Of a DNA stretch of 64,000 nt, positions 9,825-18,115 are shown piece by piece. Every line of letters starts with the position of its first letter. The stretch's first letter is position 1. The notes beneath the pieces are model-generated. The model did no database searches. It was not told the origin of the DNA and saw only the letters and a list, made by a program, of their open reading frames with translations. The DNA comes from Novosphingobium sp. SG751A (GTDB taxonomy: Bacteria; Pseudomonadota; Alphaproteobacteria; Sphingomonadales; Sphingomonadaceae), in NCBI RefSeq assembly GCF_013149295.1, contig NZ_JABGCB010000005.1:186001-250000 (forward strand), given 5' to 3'. Both the position numbers and the translations under genes were made by a program.

Positions 9825-11318
9825 ATGAAATCGACCACGCGGATCGCCAAAGGGGTGGGGATTGTCGCCACCATTTTGATGTCGGCGCCCGCTCTGGCCC
9901 AGACGATCACCTACGGCAAGATTGGCGAGCGGGCGGTTGCCCCGACATGGGGCGGCACGGCAACCTCGCGCACGGTTCAGGCGCAGCCGGGCGCCGCGCC
10001 CCCGCCCCCTGTGATCCTCGCGCCCCAGCCGGTGGTGCCCTTTACCTCCACCCCGCCCCAGCCGGTCATCATTCAGCCGGTGCTGAATGATCCGGTCACG
10101 CGCTTTCTGCCCCTACTGGACGATATGGCCAGCACGCAGGCGCTGACCGGGGGCATCGCGCCCAATTATCGCCCCCGGCCGATCCGTATTCGCAGCCTGC
10201 GTCTGCAACCCTCGGTCACGGTGGCAGGGGGCTATAACAACCTGTCCACTGCCGACCGGGCCAGCAAGACCACCGGGCCGGTGGCGCAGATCACGCCTGA
10301 GCTGAATTTCGACAATGGCGATGCGGTCAACCGCATCAGCGGCAACCTGCGCTACACCGCCACGCGCTATACGCAGGCCCGTGCCAATGACATGAACACA
10401 TTTGCCAGCTCGCTGCGCTATGAACGCGGGACGCCGGAACTGGTGTTGCTGCGGCTGCATGGTTCGGCCAATCGCGAGATGCTCTCGCGCGTAGACATCA
10501 ACAACCAGCCCGAGACGCGCGAACCGGTGCGCTATTGGCAATATCTGGGCGAGGCTGATTTGTCTCATCGCTCGCCTATTCTGGGCTGGCGGTTGAACAT
10601 GGCGGTGGATCGCAAGCTGTTCTCGCCATCGGTGGATGCGCAGACGGGGGCGATTGTGGATCAGAGCCGCCGCAGCCATGCCCGGTGGAGCGTTGCGGGC
10701 CTTGCCACCCATCAGCTTCGCCCCGGCATTGAGGCGGTTGTCTCGGTGGAGGGCAACCGGCATTATTACGATGCGCTGCGCAATCTGGGCACGTCTGCCA
10801 ACCCGATTGTCGTGAGCGCCAATTCGGTCGGTTATGAAGCGATGGCGGGGCTCAATGTTCAGCTTAACCGCCGCCTGCTGGGCACGATTCAGGCGGGCTA
10901 TATGGCCCAGAACTTCGAAGATGCTCGGATTCAGAACATTGCGGGGTTGAGCTATAAGGTCGATCTGCTCTATTTGTTGAGCAAGCAGAGCAATCTACGG
11001 CTGAGTGCCAGAAAGAAAATTGATGAAAGCAGCAGCTATGCCTCACCGGGGCGTAGAAGGACCAATATTGATCTGACCTATACTCATGATATCCGTGACA
11101 ACTGGCGCGTCACTGTGTCGGGTAATTATGATTATTTCGATTATATGATCGCGGGGCGTCAGCCTTATGGCTATGGCGCATCGGCATCCTCTCGCATCAG
11201 CCTCAATCGCAACCTGTCGCTGATCACGCAGGCGGGATATTATCGGCGCGATGCCGGGCTGACGCAGGATCGGCTGCGTTATCTGACCGTTATGCAGGGC
11301 CTTGAACTGGTGTTCTGA
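9825..11318 (+). CDS. outer-membrane beta-barrel protein of EPS locus
   Basis: A 497-residue protein with a clear signal peptide (cleavage after SAPALAQ), a proline-rich linker of about 60 residues, then alternating polar/hydrophobic strands to the C-terminus, which ends in Phe as outer-membrane barrels do. It resembles the BBP2-type outer membrane beta-barrel proteins found in sphingomonad and xanthomonad polysaccharide clusters. ATG at 9825 is preferred over ATG at 9810 because GGGGGA sits at the right distance. It may form an export pore or a surface anchor working with the Wza-like lipoprotein. The exact role of this family is not settled. Confidence 0.7.
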   Translation: MKSTTRIAKGVGIVATILMSAPALAQTITYGKIGERAVAPTWGGTATSRTVQAQPGAAPPPPVILAPQPVVPFTSTPPQPVIIQPVLNDPVTRFLPLLDDMASTQALTGGIAPNYRPRPIRIRSLRLQPSVTVAGGYNNLSTADRASKTTGPVAQITPELNFDNGDAVNRISGNLRYTATRYTQARANDMNTFASSLRYERGTPELVLLRLHGSANREMLSRVDINNQPETREPVRYWQYLGEADLSHRSPILGWRLNMAVDRKLFSPSVDAQTGAIVDQSRRSHARWSVAGLATHQLRPGIEAVVSVEGNRHYYDALRNLGTSANPIVVSANSVGYEAMAGLNVQLNRRLLGTIQAGYMAQNFEDARIQNIAGLSYKVDLLYLLSKQSNLRLSARKKIDESSSYASPGRRRTNIDLTYTHDIRDNWRVTVSGNYDYFDYMIAGRQPYGYGASASSRISLNRNLSLITQAGYYRRDAGLTQDRLRYLTVMQGLELVF

Positions 11319-11441
11319 GGCAAGCGCGATCTTTCGCCATTCAGTATCGCCTGCGCCATCCGCTTGCGGACAAGGAGTGCTGCGATCTGGCTTTTTTGAA
11401 AACCTGCCGTTTCGGCGGCCTTGATAGTGTGAGATCCGAAT

Positions 11442-12575
11442 ATGCCGTGGATCAGCCTTTCGTTAGCACTGCTGTTCTTGCTTTTGTTCGTGCATCCCTA
11501 TCTGATCTATCCGATCACGTTGCGCTGGATGAAGCGGCGACCTGTGGCGCCCGGTCAGACCTTGCCGCAGCCCAGCGCCAGCCTGCTGTTTTCGGCCTAT
11601 AATGAAGAGGCGTCGCTGCCCGACAAGATCCGCAATCTGGAGGAAATCCGCAAGATTTGCCCCGATGTGGAGTTTGTCGCCTATTCGGATATGAGCAGCG
11701 ATCGGACGCGCGAAATCATCGAAAGTCGTTCCGATCTGATCCGCTTTGTCCCCTCCAGCGAGCGTACCGGCAAGGCTACCGGCATGCGCCATATGGTGGC
11801 GAGTTGTTCGAGCGACATCTGCATCTTTACCGATGCCAATGTGATCCTCGACCCGGCGACGGTGCCGGCCTTGCTGAACTATTTCCGCGATCCGACCATT
11901 GGCGGCGTGTCGGGCACGTTGAAATATATCAATGATGATGAGGGGACCACCGCACAGGTCGGCGGCTTTTATTGGCGGCTGGAAGAAAAGATCAAGAAGC
12001 TGGAATCGGAATGCGGGTCGATGATGGGCGCCGATGGCTCGATTTTCGCCACGCGCCGGTCGATCTATCCGGTGGTGCCGGCGCATCTGCTTGATGATAT
12101 GACCGTGTCGATGAGTGTGACCTTTGAGGGGCTGCGCCTGATCTCGGCCCCCGATGTGGTGGCCTATGAAAAGAACACCACCAGTTCGAGCGACGAGTTT
12201 CGGCGCAAGCGGCGCATCGCCTGTCGCGCCTTCAACACGCACAAGCATTTGTGGCCCAGCATCGATCGCACCTATTCGCTGCTGGATCGGTACAAATATG
12301 TCTCGCATAAGCTGCTACGCTGGTTCGGGGCGCCGATGCTGGCGCTTTCCGCCATCTTCTTCAGCGTGGCCCTGTGCCAGATGGGGTTGAGCAGCGTGGT
12401 CGTGGCAAGCCTTGGGCTGGCCGTGGTGCTGTGGTTGCTGGCGCGCAAGGGTATCGGGGGGCCGCTGGTCACGCTGTATGAGGTGCTGACCCAGATTTGC
12501 GCCACTTTCATGGGAATCATCGATTCCTGGAGCGGCAAGACCTATCAGATCTGGAGCCCGGCCAAATCGCGTTGA
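11442..12575 (+). CDS. membrane-anchored glycosyltransferase family 2
   Basis: A 377-residue GT-A transferase. An N-terminal helix (residues about 4-24) is followed by the catalytic domain: LFSAYNEEASLPDKI, the DXD-like FTDAN, GVSGTLKYI, GADGSIFATRR, a catalytic LLDDMT and an arginine-rich RRKRRIACRAF at the usual Q/RxxRW place. Two C-terminal membrane helices (about 305-350) follow. This layout matches processive or membrane GT2 enzymes of the cellulose/hyaluronan synthase type. It is the last gene of the plus-strand run and is followed by a strong terminator. Donor sugar unknown. Confidence 0.85.
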   Translation: MPWISLSLALLFLLLFVHPYLIYPITLRWMKRRPVAPGQTLPQPSASLLFSAYNEEASLPDKIRNLEEIRKICPDVEFVAYSDMSSDRTREIIESRSDLIRFVPSSERTGKATGMRHMVASCSSDICIFTDANVILDPATVPALLNYFRDPTIGGVSGTLKYINDDEGTTAQVGGFYWRLEEKIKKLESECGSMMGADGSIFATRRSIYPVVPAHLLDDMTVSMSVTFEGLRLISAPDVVAYEKNTTSSSDEFRRKRRIACRAFNTHKHLWPSIDRTYSLLDRYKYVSHKLLRWFGAPMLALSAIFFSVALCQMGLSSVVVASLGLAVVLWLLARKGIGGPLVTLYEVLTQICATFMGIIDSWSGKTYQIWSPAKSR

Positions 12576-12598
12576 CCCTGCAATCATTGGGCGCACGA

Positions 12599-12629
12599 AA
12601 AAACCCCTCCTGATACAGGAGGGGTTTTT
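12599..12629. terminator. bidirectional rho-independent terminator
   Basis: A perfect 14-bp inverted repeat (12599-12612 and 12616-12629) with a 3-base loop. Each arm has five A or T bases at its outer end, giving a T-run on both strands. It ends the plus-strand EPS transcript (after 12575) and the minus-strand small secreted protein gene (stop at 12654). Confidence 0.93.
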
Positions 12630-12653
12630 GCATTCCAGTTCTGCGAGGTGAGA

Positions 12654-13037
12654 TTACCGCGCGGAAAGGACAATCGTGGTGGTGCCATTGTTGTTGTCAA
12701 TGACCTGCTGAACCACCAGCGAACCGATGGCTGCGCCAACCAGCGGGGCGCCGAACGAAGCGGCAAAGCTGCCGAAGGCCGAAGTCGACATGGTGTTAGC
12801 ACCAGCGACAAAGGCGGGCGTGCCCTGAGCCTGGGCTTCGGTGCAGCGAGCAGCGGCAGCCTTGGACTTGGGGGCAACCTTGCAGTTTGCGCCGACGTTA
12901 CGCTTGACCACGACGTTGGCCAGCTGAGTCTTGCCGGCGACCGGGATGGCGGCAGCCGAACGGATCTGGGTATTCTGGGCGGGGGCACCGGCCACCAAAC
13001 CGGCAGCGGCGAGTACCACAAGCATGCTAGCAGCCAT
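12654..13037 (-). CDS. small secreted protein, unknown function
   Basis: 127 residues from an ATG at 13037 with AGGAG eight bases upstream. A longer in-frame extension to 13217 lacks a ribosome site. The N-terminus is a short signal peptide (MLVVLAAAGLVAGAPAQ). The mature protein is small, basic in its middle, has two cysteines, and ends in a glycine-rich hydrophobic stretch (APLVGAAIGSLVVQQV) and a threonine-rich tail. I do not recognise the family. It stands alone on the minus strand inside the EPS locus with its own terminator, which suggests independent expression. It could be a minor envelope protein. Confidence 0.65.
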   Translation of the reverse strand: MAASMLVVLAAAGLVAGAPAQNTQIRSAAAIPVAGKTQLANVVVKRNVGANCKVAPKSKAAAARCTEAQAQGTPAFVAGANTMSTSAFGSFAASFGAPLVGAAIGSLVVQQVIDNNNGTTTIVLSAR

Positions 13038-13521
13038 GATGCTATCTCCTAAAATTACGTAACACTCCCTAGCACAGCAAAAAGGCGGGAGTCGAGCAAA
13101 GATTTTGCATTGCAGCACGAGCGCGGCAGGAACGGATTGGTCCGACAGGCCGGAAAGCGCAATATTCTCCCGATCCCGCCACGAATATCCGGCGGGGTAG
13201 ATGGATTGAATAAGCATGTTTTAATCGGAAATTCGGCGCAAACATTCGCGTCGGGCGCATTGAGGCGCTGCGTTGCGGATTGGGCGATTCGCTTTGCTGC
13301 ATTCGCTTCAGGCCTCGGGGGCGGCCGGAATTTGTTCATCGCGGCGGCGGTGAGAGCCCTGTGGGTATCCGCAAGAAAGACAATAAAAGTCAATAGTATA
13401 GATCTCGATAAAAACCGGATAAGTGATCCTGTCACTTGTTTCGGCATATCGGATAATTTGCATTTCCTACACGAACCTAATTGGTTATTTTCCAAAAAGG
13501 ATCATTCGTAAAGGAGGCACC
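13038..13521. other. 484-bp intergenic region with divergent control
   Basis: No convincing gene. It separates the minus-strand small secreted protein from the plus-strand phage-like module, so it should carry two promoters. The half next to the module (about 13375-13500) is AT-rich and holds an inverted repeat at 13421-13437. A weak open frame on the plus strand (13110-13511) has no ribosome site and no recognisable protein. Confidence 0.6.
13421..13437. promoter_or_regulatory. inverted repeat, possible operator
   Basis: AAGTGA and TCACTT separated by five bases, about 85 bases upstream of the ATG at 13522, within AT-rich DNA. Flanking copies of CGGATAA occur on both sides (near 13415 and 13450). 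The arrangement fits a repressor site for the phage-like module. No binding protein can be named. Confidence 0.3.
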
Positions 13522-13944
13522 ATGTCCAAGCCCGTTCAGACACCGGCCAATTATGTCCCGCAATTTGCGGTTAGTTTTGCCAATGCCGATGGCACGGCCG
13601 CCACGGTCAATACCGCCGCGCCGCTGCCGGTGACTTTTCCGGTAACGACGACCGCGCCGTTGACCGGCAGCACATCGGCCTCGGTGTTGCTTGGCCCCTT
13701 TACGCCTGTGGTCGGGCGCAGCGTGATCCTGACGCTTTCGGGTACATGGTCGGGGAGCGTTCAATTGCTGCGCTCGATTGATGGCGGTGTGAACAAATTG
13801 CCGCTGACGATGGGCGGTGCGCCCTGGGCGCTGTTCACGGTCGATTGCTGTGAGGCGGTCTGGGATGAAAGCGAGACCACTGCCCAGCTTTACCTTCAGG
13901 TCACCCTGTCGGCCGGCACCCTCAACTACAGGATGGCCCAATGA
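13522..13944 (+). CDS. small beta-rich phage-tail-like protein
   Basis: 140 residues from an ATG at 13522 with AAGGAGG upstream. No signal peptide or membrane segment. The core GRSVILTLSGTWSGSVQLLR, followed by a short turn and ending in LSAGTLNYRMAQ, resembles small beta-sandwich proteins encoded next to tail genes in phages and prophages (the pattern of a sheet displaying QLxRSxDGG and a final SGTxNYRxxQ). I recall this resemblance but cannot verify it here. It overlaps the tailspike-like gene by 4 bases (ATGA), so the two are translationally coupled and probably act together. Likely a structural or adaptor protein. Confidence 0.6.
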   Translation: MSKPVQTPANYVPQFAVSFANADGTAATVNTAAPLPVTFPVTTTAPLTGSTSASVLLGPFTPVVGRSVILTLSGTWSGSVQLLRSIDGGVNKLPLTMGGAPWALFTVDCCEAVWDESETTAQLYLQVTLSAGTLNYRMAQ

Positions 13945-16241
13945 TCGACATTCTTGCACGCAAACTGGCAACCCAGGCCTCCAGCAATGCCGCGTCCGCC
14001 GTGCGCGCTGCGGTCAGCAATGCCTCGGTTCCCACCCAGGCCGGCGCGGTGGGCGATGGCAACAGCGCGGCATCCGATCAGGCCGGGGTTGCCGCCTGTA
14101 TTGCCACCGTGGCCGCCTCGCGCAGCGCCGCCCCGACCGGAATCCTCGACCTTTATCAATATCAGAGCGGGATCGAGATCGAGCCGGGCATCTATGATGC
14201 CGGTGATTTCACTATGAGCGATTGCAAGCTCTGGCTGAAAGCGCGCATCCCCGGCACGGTGGTCATCCGCATTCCGGCGGACAAATATTTCCTGACCGTC
14301 ACCGGCCAATTGATGAGCATGTATGTGGATGGCATCATGTTTCTGGGCGGCAAGGGCTTTTTGAAATGCACCCGCACCAGCACCAATGCCAGCCAGAACA
14401 TGCGGATCACCAATTGCATGTTCGGCAATTATACCGAATGCGCGATCAGCAATAACAGCGTCGACAGTCCCTTCCTGAAAATCGACAATTGCCAGTTTGG
14501 CGGCAATGGCGCCAATATCGGCATTGCATGGGGCGGCTATGTCGATCAATTGGTGATCGAAAATTGTGCGATCGGCGGCAATGATTACGGCATCGCCATC
14601 GGTCCGCGTTTGTCGGCCAATTACAATATTCAAAAGAACGACCTGCTGCAGAACCGCAAGGCCGACATCTGGATCAAGCCGAACATCACCGAATCCAGCG
14701 GCACCAATGCCGGTTGGGCCGGGATGATCAAGCAGAACAAGTTTGGCGGCGAAACGCAGACGATGGCCAACCCCTATCCGCGCATCCTGATTGCCAATGA
14801 GGATACGTCCAGCGGCACCGACCGTGCGACCTGCAAGCCGTGGATCGGCGCGGGCAGCGATGTCGGCTATCTGGTGATGCCGACCATCAAGGACAATCTG
14901 TTTGCCCAAATCAGCGGATGGTCTGCTCCGGCCATGCGCTGCTACATTTCCAATCTTCAGTATGGTTTTTGGGAAAACAACAAGTTCACCGGCGGCGCGA
15001 ACACCTATGTCATGGAGTTTCCCAACGGGCGGACCAGCAACTTTGTGAACAACAGCAGTGTTTTCATATTCCGCGAATCCGACGGAAGCGTGCCGGTGCA
15101 GTTTTCGACGCACCCCTTCGCGAGGCTGGAGGATTACGGGTCGTTCTGGCCGGGCACGACGGGCGGCGCGATGGTCCATCCTCTCAGTGATAATCCCACG
15201 CTGTCGCTGATCGGCAATGGCCTGTCTCCATCCTTGCGCGGGATCTATGGCACCGGCACCGCTGTTTCCACCGCCGATCAGTATGGCGGGAATGATTTTG
15301 ACCTTGTTACCTGCACCAACACAGGCACCGGCGCGGGCAAATATATCGGCGTCAATGCCGCATCGCTGGCGGCGGGCGGAATGGTGTTTGTCGAAATCGG
15401 GCTGCAGCAGGCCCCCACGCGCAGCGTTTCACGCGTGCTGATCGAGCTGGTCAATTATTCGAACTCGCAATGGGCGATGCAGCGGACCATTCTCTTGCCC
15501 GCCACATTCGGCCGCTTCCTCCTGCCGGTCTATCTGCCGCCCAACGTCAACACCGGAAGCTGGCAGTTGAAATGCTATGCGATCGGCAGCGATGTGGTTT
15601 CGGGCACCACGGACCAGCTCATCATCGGCGACATGATCGTGAACACCGGTGGGGGGCGGATGGGGCGTGACCGGGCGCTGGCGCGCTATCCGGTCCAGCC
15701 GCGCAACGTCACCATGCTGGGCGGCGCGCAATCCACCTGGCCCACCGGGTGGTCGCAGGGCGTGGCCAATGGGCTGGCGGGGCTGACCACGGCGGTCAAC
15801 AGCGTGGGGGTCGATGCCGATGGCTATTATGTCGAAGTGGCGCTGTCGGGAACGGTGACAGCGGCAGGCGCATGGGTGGTCTATCCCGATGTGCTGCGCT
15901 CCATCAACATGGCCTATGCCCAGTGTTGGCAGTGGTACACCAAGATCAAGCTGGTGTCAGGCAGCCTGTCCACCGCCAGCAGCGCCACCGGCACCGATGG
16001 TTCGACCGGCCAGATGCAGATGCAATGGTGGGTTTACAGTTCGGCCGACAGCCTGCTCCAGACCTATTCCACCGCCATGACTCCCACGACCACCATCGGC
16101 AATTACGGCCATTCCAAATGGAATGGCTTCCATTCCCAGACGGCCTATGCCCGCCCGTCCTATGGATTGACCTTTGCCTCGGGCGCGGTGGTTTCCCTCG
16201 TGCTGCGAATCTATCAGCCGGTCATCCGCCGACTGGGTTGA
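13941..16241 (+). CDS. tailspike-like parallel beta-helix protein, putative glycanase/lyase
   Basis: 766 residues. After an alanine-rich N-terminal helix comes QAGAVGDGNSAASDQAGVAA (about 33-52), a degenerate form of the opening strand and helix of pectate-lyase-superfamily tailspikes. Regularly spaced beta-helix rungs follow (MRITNCMFGNY, LKIDNCQFGGNG, LVIENCAIGGNDYGIAI; about 154-221). The last third is predicted beta-sandwich with several tryptophans, as in carbohydrate-binding or trimerisation domains. There is no signal peptide. Phage tailspikes of this fold depolymerise capsular polysaccharide. Here the gene sits inside an EPS locus without phage head or tail genes. Active-site residues cannot be assigned by eye. 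Confidence 0.72.
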   Translation: MIDILARKLATQASSNAASAVRAAVSNASVPTQAGAVGDGNSAASDQAGVAACIATVAASRSAAPTGILDLYQYQSGIEIEPGIYDAGDFTMSDCKLWLKARIPGTVVIRIPADKYFLTVTGQLMSMYVDGIMFLGGKGFLKCTRTSTNASQNMRITNCMFGNYTECAISNNSVDSPFLKIDNCQFGGNGANIGIAWGGYVDQLVIENCAIGGNDYGIAIGPRLSANYNIQKNDLLQNRKADIWIKPNITESSGTNAGWAGMIKQNKFGGETQTMANPYPRILIANEDTSSGTDRATCKPWIGAGSDVGYLVMPTIKDNLFAQISGWSAPAMRCYISNLQYGFWENNKFTGGANTYVMEFPNGRTSNFVNNSSVFIFRESDGSVPVQFSTHPFARLEDYGSFWPGTTGGAMVHPLSDNPTLSLIGNGLSPSLRGIYGTGTAVSTADQYGGNDFDLVTCTNTGTGAGKYIGVNAASLAAGGMVFVEIGLQQAPTRSVSRVLIELVNYSNSQWAMQRTILLPATFGRFLLPVYLPPNVNTGSWQLKCYAIGSDVVSGTTDQLIIGDMIVNTGGGRMGRDRALARYPVQPRNVTMLGGAQSTWPTGWSQGVANGLAGLTTAVNSVGVDADGYYVEVALSGTVTAAGAWVVYPDVLRSINMAYAQCWQWYTKIKLVSGSLSTASSATGTDGSTGQMQMQWWVYSSADSLLQTYSTAMTPTTTIGNYGHSKWNGFHSQTAYARPSYGLTFASGAVVSLVLRIYQPVIRRLG

Positions 16242-16261
16242 TCGATCCTTTCCGCCCGGAA

Positions 16262-16298
16262 CGCCTGTCCTTTCGCCTCGCGTCAGGACGGGCGTTTT
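16262..16298 (+). terminator. terminator of the phage-like module
   Basis: Ten-base arms (16262-16271 and 16285-16294, one G-T pair) followed by TTTT. It lies 20 bases after the tailspike-like stop. It overlaps the last bases of the convergent GH71-like gene, so the two genes nearly meet end to end. Confidence 0.65.
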
Positions 16299-18004
16299 GG
16301 CGCGTCGGGCATCGGGTCGGAAAACCACATCGCCCCGTTCTTCAGCACGATCCTGACCAGATACATTCTGGGGCCACCATAGAGTCGGCTGTTCTTGTTA
16401 TCGTCGGAATCGCGCCCGACCTGAAGCACACGGGTCTTGCTCAAGCCGATATCGCCTGCGGGGGGGAATTTGATCTGATCGATCAGATTGCCGTCCGCCA
16501 GCAGATCGGCGGACAGGACGCTGCGCGCATCTATCCCCGAAATCCGGACATTATTACCTTGCGCGCTGATCACCGGGCGCCAGCCCTTGGGTGTGGTGAG
16601 GCGGCTGTTGAGGCTGTAATAATTGGTGACGCCGTGATCGCGCGGCAATTTGCTCTCTGTCGAGAACAGGATGGGCGCCGAGGTGATCGTGCCGCTGGGC
16701 CCCTTGGCAACTGCGCGGGCAAAGGCATAGCGTCCGCCTGCCGGCGCCACCAGCGGGATCTGTACAGCATCCAGCTGATGCGCGCGCGCCGTCAGATCCG
16801 CCGCCCCCAGCACATCGCCATTGTCGGCCACCACCTGCAGATGGGCCTTCACCGGGGTCGCATCGGGATTGATGATGGCCAGTTCGGCCACCGACCTTTC
16901 GCCCGCGCGCAGCGATTGCGGCGCGGTCAGGTAAAGCGCCTGCCCAAAGGGATAGGAGCCCTTTGTCAGCAGCCGCGAGAACCACAGGTTCATGTCCGAG
17001 CGTGTGTAGCCCCATGAACTGTCGGGCGCGAGGTTGGTGTGTTCGACAAAGTCGTTCTGGGTGATCCAATAAACCCAGCCGATGTTCGATTGCAGAATAT
17101 CGCTCCACAGCGAACGCAGCCGTCCGGTACCCTGAGCATCGACGCCAAAGGGGCCATAGGATGGGTTGACCGCGATGCCGCGATAATAGCTGGGCATGAT
17201 GCTGCCGACCCAGACCTTGTGGTTGGCGGCCATGACCTTGTTCCAATTGGCATTGGAATCGGCCGCCCCGGCAACGCCCGCACCGGGGAAGTTATACGCC
17301 CCATCCCAATGCGCGGCCAGCGCCGCGGCATTGGCAAAGGCGTTGGCAGGCGGAATATTGGCCTGCGAGGCATCCCCGATCATAAACACCGGAAAACCGT
17401 CGGCGATGACCTTGCTGCGCACGCGGGCCCAGTCGTCGGGCGCCATGCTCCGGCTGCCATAGAAAAACACGATCAGGCGGCCATCGGCCATCAGCGCCGG
17501 ATTGCCATAGTTTTTGGCCACCTGATAGGATTGTTCGATCGCGTCGATCAGATCTTCGGGCGATTTGCCGCTGTCAAAGCAGGGCGCCACCAGAATGCCC
17601 GAACCGGCCATCGCCTTGACCAGCGCCGCATATTGCGGAACGCGGATCGCGTTGCCCCCCTTGCCGGGCAGGATTTCGAAGGCGATGCCGCCAATGCCGG
17701 AATGGATGACGTCATAGATGAATTGCTTCTCGGACCCGGCGCGGGCCACCGGGTCCTTTTCGTCAAAGATGCTGATCGGATAGGTTGAACCATATTGCAT
17801 GCCCGCGTTGCGGGGCATCTGGCCCATCATATGCATCCACACCATCCGCCCCAGCGGCGGATTGACGGCGCGCGCAGGCGCGGCTTGAGCAGAGATTTCG
17901 GCCTCGGCAATGGTGGGAGCGGGCGCCAGTGTCAGCGCACCGATTGCGATCAGGCCGAGGGCTCCGGCCACGCGGGCCAGAGTGCGAAACTTGCGTTCGA
18001 GCAT
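16283..18004 (-). CDS. secreted GH71/GH99-like glycoside hydrolase (possible alpha-1,3-glucanase)
   Basis: 573 residues with a signal peptide (cleavage near APTIAEA). The catalytic region starts GRMVWMHMMGQM and continues with FDEKD, GIGGIAFEIL, LVAPCFDSGKSPEDLI, VFFYGSRSM and VWVGSIMPSYYRG. This order of (beta/alpha)8-barrel strands is what GH71 endo-1,3-alpha-glucanases and related GH99-like proteins show, and the Asp/Glu residues near strand ends could be catalytic. A beta-sandwich domain follows. It is the last gene of the 13-gene minus-strand EPS run. The substrate is probably the EPS itself or its alpha-linked side chains. Family assignment is moderate. Confidence 0.6.
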   Translation of the reverse strand: MLERKFRTLARVAGALGLIAIGALTLAPAPTIAEAEISAQAAPARAVNPPLGRMVWMHMMGQMPRNAGMQYGSTYPISIFDEKDPVARAGSEKQFIYDVIHSGIGGIAFEILPGKGGNAIRVPQYAALVKAMAGSGILVAPCFDSGKSPEDLIDAIEQSYQVAKNYGNPALMADGRLIVFFYGSRSMAPDDWARVRSKVIADGFPVFMIGDASQANIPPANAFANAAALAAHWDGAYNFPGAGVAGAADSNANWNKVMAANHKVWVGSIMPSYYRGIAVNPSYGPFGVDAQGTGRLRSLWSDILQSNIGWVYWITQNDFVEHTNLAPDSSWGYTRSDMNLWFSRLLTKGSYPFGQALYLTAPQSLRAGERSVAELAIINPDATPVKAHLQVVADNGDVLGAADLTARAHQLDAVQIPLVAPAGGRYAFARAVAKGPSGTITSAPILFSTESKLPRDHGVTNYYSLNSRLTTPKGWRPVISAQGNNVRISGIDARSVLSADLLADGNLIDQIKFPPAGDIGLSKTRVLQVGRDSDDNKNSRLYGGPRMYLVRIVLKNGAMWFSDPMPDAPKRPS

Positions 18005-18115
18005 AGGTGTTTATCCCAAAGCGACGCCCCGTCTTATCATATCGCCCGATGGCGTCATCAAGGATGAGACAAGCTGCGGTGATTTTCGGTCCCTATGTTC
18101 GAGCCGGGCCTGGAT

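Noticed and set aside
13110..13511. 133-codon plus-strand frame in the gap before the phage-like module
   Set aside because: No ribosome site, no recognisable protein, and it would overlap the probable promoter region and operator of the next gene.
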